From positions 1-14,071 of the forward strand of contig JAISCU010000314.1 in assembly GCA_031265345.1 (NCBI GenBank): DNA of 14,071 bases. Reading direction: 5' to 3'. The stretch is from Bifidobacteriaceae bacterium (lineage in GTDB: Bacteria; Actinomycetota; Actinomycetes; Actinomycetales; WQXJ01). Positions 7,369-13,318 of the stretch are shown here, piece after piece; position 1 is the stretch's first letter; the number at the start of each line of letters is the position of its first letter. The translations under genes were made by a program, and so were the position numbers. The notes under the pieces are model-generated. The model saw only the letters and a list, made by a program, of their open reading frames with translations, did not search any database and was not told the DNA's origin.

Positions 7369-8760
7369 TCAACCCCCCGCCGCCGGTGGCGCAGGCGGCG
7401 GGCCCGGGCTGGGGCTCGGCGGGGGAGGCGGACCCGGATTCCGCGACGGCTGGCTCGGCGGCATCGGCGGTTGCGTTGGGGATGCCGACGGCGGGGAGGC
7501 TGCCCCGGCCTGGGCGTCCGCGGCGCCCCCCACCGCCCCGCCGGCCGTCGGACCGGATGTGGCGACCTGGCGTGCGACCTCCGCGCCGACCACCACCGCG
7601 GCGCCGATCCCGCCCCCGGCGGCCCCCGCAGCACCCGCTCCCGCCGCAGACCCGCCGGCCGCCCCGCCCGATGCCCCGCCGGCGGCCGCGCCGCCCGAAC
7701 CGGCCCCGCCAGCAGCGCCGCTGGGAGCGGCGGCCACAGCCGTGGTCGCGGACGTGCCGCCGGACTGCGGTGCCGCGGCGTTTGAGCCTCCGCCGGCCCC
7801 GCCGAGCACGGGGTTGGGGGCGGCGGCCGGGACGCGGACGGGGAGGGGCCGGTTGACGGCGTGTTTGGCCTCTTGCTCGGCGCTCATCAGGTGGTACATG
7901 TCGCCGCCCATGAACGACACCATCTTGTAGGACATGTACGGGGCGAACGCGGCGACCAGCATCAACACCACCCCCGCGATCGGCTCGGACACGGACTGCA
8001 GGTCCGGCGCGATCGGGGACGCCGTCTGGGTGACCGCCACCAGCAAGGTCACCACGAGCACCAGCTTTGACAGCGCCATCGCGACGACGAACGACGCCCA
8101 ATTGCCGAACCAGCCCCTGGCGGCGTCCCACGATTGTCCCGCCAGCGCGAACGGCGCGAGGACGACCGCGACCAGCAGGAGGGCTTTGCGGATCAGGAGG
8201 GAGAACCACACCACCAGGGCCGCCGATATCGCCAGCCCGGCGAGGAAGATCCCGATGATCGCGCCCGCCCCTGGCGCGGTCAGGCTGACCGCGCCGATCC
8301 CGGCGGCGAGCAGCGCGATCCTGGACCCCATCGACTCCATCGTCTCCCCGGCGGCCTGCACTATCCCGACGCACACCTGGTCGACGGCCTCCAAGAGCAG
8401 CCCGGTGACCGCCAGCGCCGCGAACGACCCGAGCACGGACTTCCCCAACCCGGTCACGGCGCGGCCCAGCGCGCTGGCGTCTTTGCGGGCCAGCGCGCCG
8501 AGCAGCTGGAAGCAGAAGAACCCCAGCATCACGAACACCGCGACCCCGAACACCAGCCCGTACACCTTCCGGTACCCGGCGCTTGTGACGTCGACCAGGG
8601 TGGTGGTGTCGAACACCGCCCACACCTCCTCGAACAGCCACGCCGCCGCGGACCCCATCGCCTGCGCCAACCAGTCGAACGGCGCCGACACCAGCGTCGC
8701 GGCGCCCTCCCCGGCCACGTCGCACACCGTGGAGATCACCGGCACGTCGCACACGCCCAT
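7369..8760 (-). CDS. VirB6/TrbL-like polytopic T4SS membrane protein
   Basis: This 463-residue protein has several hydrophobic segments: about 67-91, 108-126, 148-162, 166-189, 191-208, 222-244 and 259-280. They are followed by FMGGDMYHLMSAE (283-295), which I associate with actinobacterial TrbL/VirB6-like proteins. VirB6 forms part of the inner-membrane translocation pore. The C-terminal third (about 311-463) is an Ala/Gly/Ser run ending in a proline-rich tail and must be disordered; it may be cytoplasmic or wall-spanning, which I cannot tell. The ATG at 8760 has a perfect AGGAGG seven bases upstream (8768-8773). The gene is the first downstream of the transposon-remnant array, which starts 31 bp upstream of the start codon, so its transcription must either cross the array or start inside it. 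Confidence 0.88.
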   Translation of the reverse strand: MGVCDVPVISTVCDVAGEGAATLVSAPFDWLAQAMGSAAAWLFEEVWAVFDTTTLVDVTSAGYRKVYGLVFGVAVFVMLGFFCFQLLGALARKDASALGRAVTGLGKSVLGSFAALAVTGLLLEAVDQVCVGIVQAAGETMESMGSRIALLAAGIGAVSLTAPGAGAIIGIFLAGLAISAALVVWFSLLIRKALLLVAVVLAPFALAGQSWDAARGWFGNWASFVVAMALSKLVLVVTLLVAVTQTASPIAPDLQSVSEPIAGVVLMLVAAFAPYMSYKMVSFMGGDMYHLMSAEQEAKHAVNRPLPVRVPAAAPNPVLGGAGGGSNAAAPQSGGTSATTAVAAAPSGAAGGAGSGGAAAGGASGGAAGGSAAGAGAAGAAGGGIGAAVVVGAEVARQVATSGPTAGGAVGGAADAQAGAASPPSASPTQPPMPPSQPSRNPGPPPPPSPSPGPPPAPPAAGG

Positions 8761-8767
8761 CCCCGGG

Positions 8768-8773
8768 CCTCCT
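8768..8773 (-). promoter_or_regulatory. Ribosome binding site of the VirB6-like gene
   Basis: AGGAGG on the minus strand, seven bases before the ATG; an adjacent GAGGAG extends it. It sits just outside the nearest mobile-element end, so the insertion left translation signals intact. Confidence 0.8.
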
Positions 8774-9126
8774 CTCCTCAGCCGCCGGGCTGTAGGTTTT
8801 CAATGAAGTTGGCGGTTCGGACCGAGTAGTTGGCGGACGGTGGTCGTATAACCGCCGATGGCTGTCCGCCGCTTCCCGGCGCGTACGGCCGAGCTGAGCA
8901 CCGTAGGCGTCCATTTCTTCAGGTCGGAATGTTTCCCGCCGCCGCGTCCGGGTCGCGGCCCAGCCCTGCGGGACGGGGCTCGCAGCCGTTCGGCTGGCGC
9001 GATATCCCATAGGTGCGAGCGGGTCGCCACAACCCGCACGCGGGTGGGTTCACCAGTCAGACCCTCGATGCCCGTCGACGATCCCGCCGCCAGAGGCCGG
9101 CCAGCGCCGCAGTCGTGCAACATGGG

Positions 9127-9132
9127 ATCGGG
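9127..9132. repeat. Target-site duplication ATCGGG (partner 9348-9353)
   Basis: ATCGGG abuts both termini of the nested element exactly, once on each side. A perfect 6-bp direct repeat in this position marks a genuine transposition event and fixes the element borders. Confidence 0.85.
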
Positions 9133-9347
9133 TGTCGACGGTCACGAAATCAGTCCAGTGCGCGTCACGAAATCAGTCCAGGCCGCGTCACGAAATTGAT
9201 CCAGTGCCCGTCACAGAATTGGTCCACATCGGAGCCAAGCTGCACCGCCCTGACCAGGCATTGCACCGCCGTACTGCGTCCGTCCGTGGAATCTCTTAGT
9301 GGACCAATTACGTGACGCAGGGCGGACCAATTGCGTGACCGTCGACA
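9133..9347. mobile_element. Nested 215-bp MITE-like element with 13-bp perfect terminal inverted repeats
   Basis: The ends are TGTCGACGGTCAC and GTGACCGTCGACA, perfect inverted repeats, flanked by the direct repeat ATCGGG. Inside the left end GTCACGAAAT (last copy GTCACAGAAT) recurs at 9141, 9164, 9187 and 9210, an exact 23-bp period, each followed by a TCC(A) word. The right end has two inverted copies of GGACCAATT(A/G)CGTGAC at 9301 and 9324, again 23 bp apart. Only about 70 bp lie between the two arrays, without a gene. This is an internally deleted element that would need a transposase in trans. Its end architecture (4+2 words, TG...CA) resembles IS21-family termini but differs in word and period from the three host-element copies. 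Confidence 0.85.
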
Positions 9348-9454
9348 ATCGGGACCACCCGATTCGGGGATGGCACCGAGAACCGCCAAGTAGCTGGCAA
9401 ACCGCCAAGTAGGGTGGCACAACCGCCATGTTCGATGGTTCCCTGCAAAGGCAG

Positions 9455-9871
9455 TGTAGGTTTTCAATGAAGTTGGCCACTATGACCACGTTGTTGGCCA
9501 CTGATGACGGCATCGCCGCAGGTGGCGGTCTCGCCCCGGCGGGCGGCTCGAAGCGGAACACACACCGTACTTGCCCATTCCTTCAGCCGCGGACGGCAGC
9601 CCCCGCCGTACCTGCCTCGCTCTTTGGGAGCGGTCCCGAGCAGGGCCGGCCTTGCCGTCGGAGGCGTCTCCCCTAGAGGCGCGGAGCCCTCTCCTGCGGC
9701 CCCATCTGCCCTTTTGCCACTACAACCGCGCTCGGCCAGGTCGCTCAGGGACAGCCAGATCGGCTGGGATGCCGCATCCGCGGGTCACCCCGAATGGCCA
9801 ACTATGTGGCAAAGTGGCCAACCGGTGGCCAACTAGGGCGGCCGATTGGCCAACTAGAACGGACCCCTACA
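9455..9871 (-). mobile_element. Transposase-less IS21-like remnant/MITE, copy 2 (word TTGGCCACT)
   Basis: The left edge is identical to copy 1 over the first 20 bases and the right edge ends GGACCCCTACA. The left end has TTGGCCACT twice, 21 bp apart. The right end has TGGCCAAC four times (9795, 9815, 9826 and 9847). The interior holds a minus-strand frame with RLKEWASTV that ends SGQLH at a stop inside the left terminus, parallel to copies 1 and 3. The remaining interior (about 9575-9790) has no gene I can support. It begins seven bases after the end of copy 1. Confidence 0.7.
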
Positions 9872-9873
9872 GC
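9869..9873. repeat. Probable target-site duplication ACAGC (partner 10130-10134)
   Basis: ACAGC directly abuts both outer ends of copy 3. The left copy includes the last three bases (ACA) of copy 2, so copy 3 inserted across the terminus of copy 2, which was therefore already present. Confidence 0.65.
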
Positions 9874-10129
9874 TGTAGGTCTTCAATGAAGTTGTCCACT
9901 GTCACCACGTTCATGTCCACTGGAGGGTGCGAAGCCGCAGGTCGCTGCCCAGAGCAGGAAGCAGGATCGGCACAGAGCGCGCATCCAAGTTGCCCACTTC
10001 CTCGGGTGTCGGTCTCCTCCAGGCTCGCCGCCTTCGCTCTCCACGCGGAGAATTGGACAACAACGCGGCGATTGGACAAGTAATGGACAAGTAGGGTGGA
10101 CCAGGGGCCATCTTCGACGGACCCCTACA
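9874..10129 (-). mobile_element. Transposase-less IS21-like remnant/MITE, copy 3 (word TTGTCCACTG)
   Basis: This is the shortest copy, 256 bp. The left edge is TGTAGGTCTTCAATGAAGTT, one base different from its siblings, and the right edge ends GGACCCCTACA like copy 2. The left words TTGTCCACTG and ATGTCCACTG are 21 bp apart. The right end has TTGGACAA/ATGGACAA at 10053, 10072 and 10083 plus a degenerate TGGACCA. A minus-strand frame reads PRKWATWMRA and ends SGQLH at the same terminal stop as copy 2. It is flanked by ACAGC on both sides and ends 14 bp from the stop of the VirB2-like gene. Confidence 0.72.
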
Positions 10130-10143
10130 ACAGCGGCGGCGTG

Positions 10144-10467
10144 TCAGACTGTTTGGCCGACGTTCCAGAAGAAGTTCACCAGGGCGACGGACGCGCCGCA
10201 GATCACCGCGGCGGCGCAGGACACCACCACGCCGAGCTTCCCGCGGGACGCGAGGTGCGGGTTCGAGCTGTTCGCGCCGAACCCCCACACGATCGCGGAC
10301 GCGATCAGCGCGAGGACCGACAGCACCAGCCCGACCGTCATCACCGCCCCGACGATGTCTTTCAGCTGCGAGATCCCCGGCAGGCCCGAGTCGTTCGGGT
10401 CGATGTCGATATCCGCCGGGACCAGGCCCGTGAGGGCCCTCCCAGCTGTCCGCGCGGCGTTGAGCAT
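10144..10467 (-). CDS. Small two-TM protein, VirB2/DUF6112-like, second copy
   Basis: This 107-residue protein has two hydrophobic segments (about 38-61 and 78-99) around a short loop WGFGANSSNPHLASRGKLG (61-79), with NFFWNVG near the C-terminus. Its N-terminal DSGLPGISQLKDIVG (26-40) and the loop match what I know of DUF6112-type proteins found in actinobacterial conjugation loci, which look like VirB2/pilin or small pore subunits. The ATG at 10467 has AGGAGG seven bases upstream. It is a diverged paralogue of the 11054-11350 product. It is cut off from the downstream VirB6-like gene by the transposon remnants, so polarity or readthrough is an issue. Confidence 0.82.
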   Translation of the reverse strand: MLNAARTAGRALTGLVPADIDIDPNDSGLPGISQLKDIVGAVMTVGLVLSVLALIASAIVWGFGANSSNPHLASRGKLGVVVSCAAAVICGASVALVNFFWNVGQTV

Positions 10468-10474
10468 TGGCGAT

Positions 10475-10480
10475 CCTCCT
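10475..10480 (-). promoter_or_regulatory. Ribosome binding site of the second VirB2-like gene
   Basis: AGGAGG on the minus strand, seven bases before the ATG at 10467; this decides the start. No convincing -35/-10 pair is seen upstream in 10481-10680. Confidence 0.75.
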
Positions 10481-10613
10481 ATTCGCTGACCCCCGCGAAG
10501 GCCGGGAGTGTTGGCAACCGCAGCCCAGGTGCGCCTGCCCGGCCAGACTCAGGCGCCCGCCCGGGGCGCGCCGCGCCGGTTCCGCGTTATCGGGGCTTTG
10601 GGCCGCTGGGCGG

Positions 10614-10646
10614 TGTCAGACCGCGCGGCTATCGTCTGGTCTGACA
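10614..10646. promoter_or_regulatory. Perfect 9-bp inverted repeat, candidate operator or RNA hairpin
   Basis: TGTCAGACC (10614-10622) and GGTCTGACA (10638-10646) are exact reverse complements 15 bp apart. A second, mutually exclusive hairpin, CGTCTG/CAGACG, spans 10633-10650. A TATCGT (10630-10635, TANNNT type) lies in the spacer and could be a -10 for the plus-strand gene starting at 10688, though no clear -35 fits. A 12-bp palindrome CCCCGGCCGGGG follows at 10655-10666. It sits in the 220-bp divergent region between two genes, where a repressor site is expected. The alternative is a leader hairpin or terminator. Confidence 0.5.
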
Positions 10647-10687
10647 GACGGAAACCCCGGCCGGGGCGGAGAAGAAGGGGCGGGACG

Positions 10688-11017
10688 GTGTTCAGGTTGG
10701 GTTGGGCGGTCGCGTCGGCGACCCACGGGTTGTCCGCGCGGTGGGGGCCGGTCAACCGGCTGATCGGCAAAGTCAGGGGCACCCGGGACGGTTTGCGGTG
10801 GGGCGTGCCGGCGATGGGCCTCGGGGTCGTGTTCTTCTTCGCCGCCGCGTCCCTGGCGGAGGCGGTCCGGGGCGGGGCGCCCGGCTGGTTGAACCTGCTG
10901 GTCCTGGTGTACTGCTGGGACGGGTTGCGGCTGACCATGCTCGGGCCGGTCAGCCTGGTCCTGCTCGCCCGCCGCCGGTGGGCGGAGCGCCGCGCCGCCC
11001 GCGCCGCCGGAACCTGA
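10688..11017 (+). CDS. Small membrane protein of a mobile-element-associated family
   Basis: The 109-residue protein starts at a GTG with an AGAAGGGG-type ribosome site just upstream. A longer open frame back to 10508 is Arg-rich and non-protein-like. Two hydrophobic segments (about 41-58 and 67-95) follow a basic N-terminus, and RRRWAERRAAR closes the protein. The pattern LRWGVPAM (36-43) ... GAPGWLNLLVLVYCWDGLRL (63-82) ... GPVSLVLLARRR (86-97) matches a small protein family common in actinobacterial mobile elements that is sometimes mislabelled 'sulfate permease'; this is recalled, not searched. Function is unknown. It runs against the operon, facing the first VirB2-like gene tail-to-tail with a 36-bp gap, and is divergent from the second. 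Regulation may involve the inverted repeat at 10614-10646. Confidence 0.75.
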   Translation: MFRLGWAVASATHGLSARWGPVNRLIGKVRGTRDGLRWGVPAMGLGVVFFFAAASLAEAVRGGAPGWLNLLVLVYCWDGLRLTMLGPVSLVLLARRRWAERRAARAAGT

Positions 11018-11053
11018 CCCGGGTTTCGCCGACGCGCCCAGGCGGGGCGGGGT

Positions 11054-11350
11054 CTAGAAGCCGGACCCGGCGTCGATCAGGAAGTTCGCCCACGCGACGC
11101 CTCCGCCGGCGGCCGCGGCGGCCCCCAGGCTGACAAGCGTCCCTGTCTTGCCTTTCGCCGCCAGCTGATAGTTGCCGTTCGCCTCACCGAACGCCCAGCA
11201 CAGCCCCGAGACGACCAGGCAGGCGACCGCCGCAACGAGCACGACGGTCAGCAGGGCACCGACCGCTTGGGCGAGGGTGTCGCCCGTGACCGCCCCGAAG
11301 TCCGGGCCGACCCCCGCCCACGCGCCCGCCGGGGCGGCGGGGCGGTTCAC
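11054..11350 (-). CDS. Small two-TM protein, VirB2/DUF6112-like, first copy
   Basis: This 98-residue protein starts at the GTG at 11350, which overlaps the hydrolase stop as GTGA; a longer in-frame extension upstream is antisense-like Arg/Gly/Pro text. Two hydrophobic segments (about 30-53 and 70-92) flank the loop WAFGEANGNYQLAAKGKTG (52-70). The shared pattern W-x-F-G-x(4)-N-x(2)-LA-x-(K/R)GK-x-G-x(2)-VS, with a late NF, shows homology to the 10144-10467 product. Such proteins probably supply a pilin-like or pore subunit of the mating channel. Translational coupling to the wall hydrolase fits a shared assembly step. Confidence 0.82.
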   Translation of the reverse strand: MNRPAAPAGAWAGVGPDFGAVTGDTLAQAVGALLTVVLVAAVACLVVSGLCWAFGEANGNYQLAAKGKTGTLVSLGAAAAAGGGVAWANFLIDAGSGF

Positions 11351-12513
11351 GGCGCGGCTCCGAGCTGGCATGCGGCCGGGCCGGCGGCGGCGTTTTCGAG
11401 CTCGGCGGCGCCTTGGACAGCGAGCCAGGCGTGCGGGTCGATGGCGCTTGCTTTGACTCCGGCGGGGTGGACCTCGAAGTGGAGGTGGGATCCGGTCGAG
11501 TTCCCATTCGACCCGACGTCCGCGATGTGCTGGCCGGCCGCGACCCGGTCCCCGAATTTCACATAGAGGTGCCCGTCCCACATGTGCCCGTAAAGGGACG
11601 ACACGGTCCCGCCGCCGACTTGGTGATCGATGATTATCGCGTTGCCGTACCCCTGCGCGGGGCCCGCGAACCGGACCGCGCCGTCCGCGGCCGCCAGGAT
11701 CGGGGTTCCGTCCGGGGCGGAGTAGTCGGTTCCGGCGTGGAACCGGCGGGTGCCGGAGATCGGGTGGACGCGCCACCCGAAGTCCGACGTCTTCACCCAC
11801 GTCCCCGCCGGCAGCGGGAACACCACCGCCCCGGAGCCGACCGCGGCTTCCGGCGGGGCCGTCCCGCCGGGGTAGGGTGCGGTCAGGGTTTGGAGGATCT
11901 TCGCGGCGACGGGCTCCCATTTCTGGTACCGGTCGGGGTGGGCGGACACCTCCACCTGCTGGGCGGCGTCGCCTTTCGGCATGGTCTTCCACCCGGGGAT
12001 GTCGAGCAGTCCCCTCGGGGACGGGTGGTTCGGGCCGGTCGGGCCGCCCATGAACGCCCGCGCCTGATACGCCGGGTCCATCAACTCCTCGACCGTGCCC
12101 CATCCCGTCGAGGGCCGCATCTGGAACAGGCCCAGGCTGTCGTGGTCGGAGCCGTCCCCGTCGTTGTCGTAGTCGGCGGAATCGGGCCAGGCGGCTGTGT
12201 TCGACAGCATCCGCAGGGTCGACTCCGTCAACGCCGCAATCAACGCGACCACCACCGCCTCCCGGTCCGCGCCCGGCACCCTTGAGCCGACGGCCACGAT
12301 GGTGGCGGCCCTGCCCAGCTGCGCCCGGTTCAACACCACCTTCGCGCCGTCGGCGGTCTCGGCCTCCAGGGTGTCGGGGACGTTGGTGACGACCAGGCCG
12401 CCGCCGACAGAGCAGGCCGCTTTCGCGGCCGGGTTCAGCACGGCTCCCGCGCCTAGCAGCAGCAAAGAAGGACCCAACAGGAGCGCCGCCGCGGCGGCCA
12501 GAGCGGTTTTCAC
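11347..12513 (-). CDS. Secreted two-domain cell-wall hydrolase (lysozyme-like plus M23 peptidase)
   Basis: This 388-residue protein probably opens peptidoglycan for the T4SS (a VirB1-like role). A hydrophobic N-terminus (about 4-26) is a signal peptide or anchor. The first domain has ALTESTLRMLSN (94-105), with Glu97 placed like a lysozyme/transglycosylase catalytic Glu, then YDNDGDGSDHDSLGLFQMRP (115-134) and DPAYQARAFMGG (146-157). The second domain is M23: FGWRVHPISGTRRFHAGTDY (245-264), with zinc ligands His259 and Asp263, and GSHLHFEVHP (341-350), with His343 and His345; LYGHMWDG (307-314) also fits. Both catalytic centres look intact. The start is GTG at 12513, seven bases after the upstream stop; its end overlaps the next gene. 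Confidence 0.92.
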   Translation of the reverse strand: MKTALAAAAALLLGPSLLLLGAGAVLNPAAKAACSVGGGLVVTNVPDTLEAETADGAKVVLNRAQLGRAATIVAVGSRVPGADREAVVVALIAALTESTLRMLSNTAAWPDSADYDNDGDGSDHDSLGLFQMRPSTGWGTVEELMDPAYQARAFMGGPTGPNHPSPRGLLDIPGWKTMPKGDAAQQVEVSAHPDRYQKWEPVAAKILQTLTAPYPGGTAPPEAAVGSGAVVFPLPAGTWVKTSDFGWRVHPISGTRRFHAGTDYSAPDGTPILAAADGAVRFAGPAQGYGNAIIIDHQVGGGTVSSLYGHMWDGHLYVKFGDRVAAGQHIADVGSNGNSTGSHLHFEVHPAGVKASAIDPHAWLAVQGAAELENAAAGPAACQLGAAP

Positions 12514-12520
12514 GTGGCCC

Positions 12521-13192
12521 TCATCCGAGCGGCTGGCCGGGGAGGGAGACGCGCAGGAGCCGGCACCCGCCCGCCTCGTCGCAGGCCGTGAAGAGCGTGA
12601 ACGCTACCGGCTCCTCGTAGGAGACCGGCTCGCCTTCCCACACGCCCTCCCGGTGGCGGACGCCGGCCACCGTCCACGCGGCCGCGCCCTGCGGGATCTG
12701 GCCCGGCCTGGCGCCGGCGACCGCGTCGTCCCATGCGGCGGGCTCTGCGACCGTGTCGATCTGGAGCCGCTGGCGGGTCTGGTTGGCGCGCAGCCTGCCC
12801 CACATGTCCGCGTCCGGCACATAGTTGCCGACGTCGGCGGCCAACCCGTCCGCCTCGCCCTCGCCCGACTGGTCCGCCAACGCGATCAGCGCGTCGACCA
12901 CCTCGCCGCGGCTCTTCTCCGCGGTGTCCCAGTCGAACAGCAAGGACGCGGCCCGCCGGGCGAAGACCTCCGACTCCCCGGCGAGCGCCGAGCCGGCCGG
13001 GCCGCCCGGGTGGGAGGTATCCGCCGGCGCGCTCGCCCGCGGCGCCGCGCCGCCCGCGTCGGCGGGACGGCGGCCAGGACCCGCGGCCAGGCCCCACAGG
13101 CCCGCCGCGACTGCCGCCACAACCACCGTGGCCGCCACCGCCCCGACGATCTTTCGCGCGCGGCCCGTTGCCGCGCCAGCATTCCCATTCAT
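12521..13192 (-). CDS. Single-TM conjugation protein, VirB8/TcpC-like
   Basis: This 223-residue protein starts at the ATG at 13192, which has GGAGGGAG eight bases upstream; the ATG 14 codons earlier lacks this and adds non-conserved-looking sequence. A short basic N-terminus precedes one TM helix (about 13-37). A Pro/Ala linker (38-72) follows, then a folded domain from FARRAASLLFDWDT (77-90) to the C-terminus, ending FTLFTACDEAGGCRLLRVSL (198-217). This is the size and topology of VirB8/TcpC proteins, with a periplasm-equivalent NTF2-like domain that scaffolds the T4SS. The assignment rests on topology, length, the WDT motif and neighbours rather than on a diagnostic signature. It is followed after seven bases by the hydrolase. 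Confidence 0.7.
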   Translation of the reverse strand: MNGNAGAATGRARKIVGAVAATVVVAAVAAGLWGLAAGPGRRPADAGGAAPRASAPADTSHPGGPAGSALAGESEVFARRAASLLFDWDTAEKSRGEVVDALIALADQSGEGEADGLAADVGNYVPDADMWGRLRANQTRQRLQIDTVAEPAAWDDAVAGARPGQIPQGAAAWTVAGVRHREGVWEGEPVSYEEPVAFTLFTACDEAGGCRLLRVSLPGQPLG

Positions 13193-13318
13193 CCGTTCGG
13201 CTCCCTCCACTGGTCCAACGCCATCCGGGGGCAAGGTGCGCGACGACTCCCCGCAGCAAGCGGACGGACGCGCCGGGCCCGCATCGCCCGCGCCGCCGAT
13301 GCGCGGCCTGGCGGCGGC

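Larger units (their letters stand above)
8791..9447 (-). mobile_element. Transposase-less IS21-like remnant/MITE, copy 1 (word TTGGCGG)
   Basis: The left edge reads TGTAGGTTTTCAATGAAGTT and the right edge ends CCCTGCA, matching CCCTACA of its two siblings. The left end carries TTGGCGG twice at a 21-bp period. The right end carries the inverse, CCGCCAA/CCGCCAT, three times (from 9383, 9402 and 9423). Multiple copies of a transposase-binding word inside TG...CA ends are the hallmark of IS21-type elements; family assignment is inference. No intact transposase frame exists. A minus-strand frame containing LKKWTPTV runs into the left end and stops there, in a position shared by the siblings. A second element (9133-9347) is nested inside. 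Without it the copy is about 436 bp. No target duplication is evident around the outer ends. Confidence 0.7.

Noticed and set aside
8798..8803. Outward-facing TTGAAA in the element end as a -35 driving the VirB6-like gene, as known for IS21 tandem junctions
   Set aside because: No -10-like hexamer lies 16-18 bp downstream (TGAGGA at 17 bp), and the internal junctions lack one too.
5744..9010. A 1088-codon open frame on the minus strand
   Set aside because: It overlaps two well-supported T4SS genes in another frame, crosses mobile-element ends, and is mostly Arg/Gly/Pro low-complexity text.
9141..9235. Regularly spaced GTCACGAAAT repeats that could suggest a CRISPR array or iterons
   Set aside because: There are only four short copies at 23 bp with near-identical intervening sequence, mirrored by inverted copies at the other end of a TG...CA element with a target duplication; this is a transposon end.
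8791..10129. The TGTAGG/CCTACA units as integron attC sites or a phage attachment array
   Set aside because: No integrase, no cassette genes, no attC-like fold; target duplications and end-word arrays favour transposition.
10142..10151. TGTCAGACT near the VirB2-like stop as a second copy of the operator arm at 10614
   Set aside because: It is a single half-site overlapping the stop codon and C-terminal codons, with no inverted partner.
10508..10687. Longer N-terminus for the plus-strand membrane gene
   Set aside because: The extension is Arg/Pro-rich, covers the inverted repeat and divergent promoter region, and the GTG at 10688 gives the family-like N-terminus.
11351..12103. In-frame upstream extension of the first VirB2-like protein (to 349 residues)
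   Set aside because: It runs across the hydrolase gene in another frame as Arg/Gly/Pro text; the GTG overlapping the hydrolase stop gives a protein of the same length as its paralogue.
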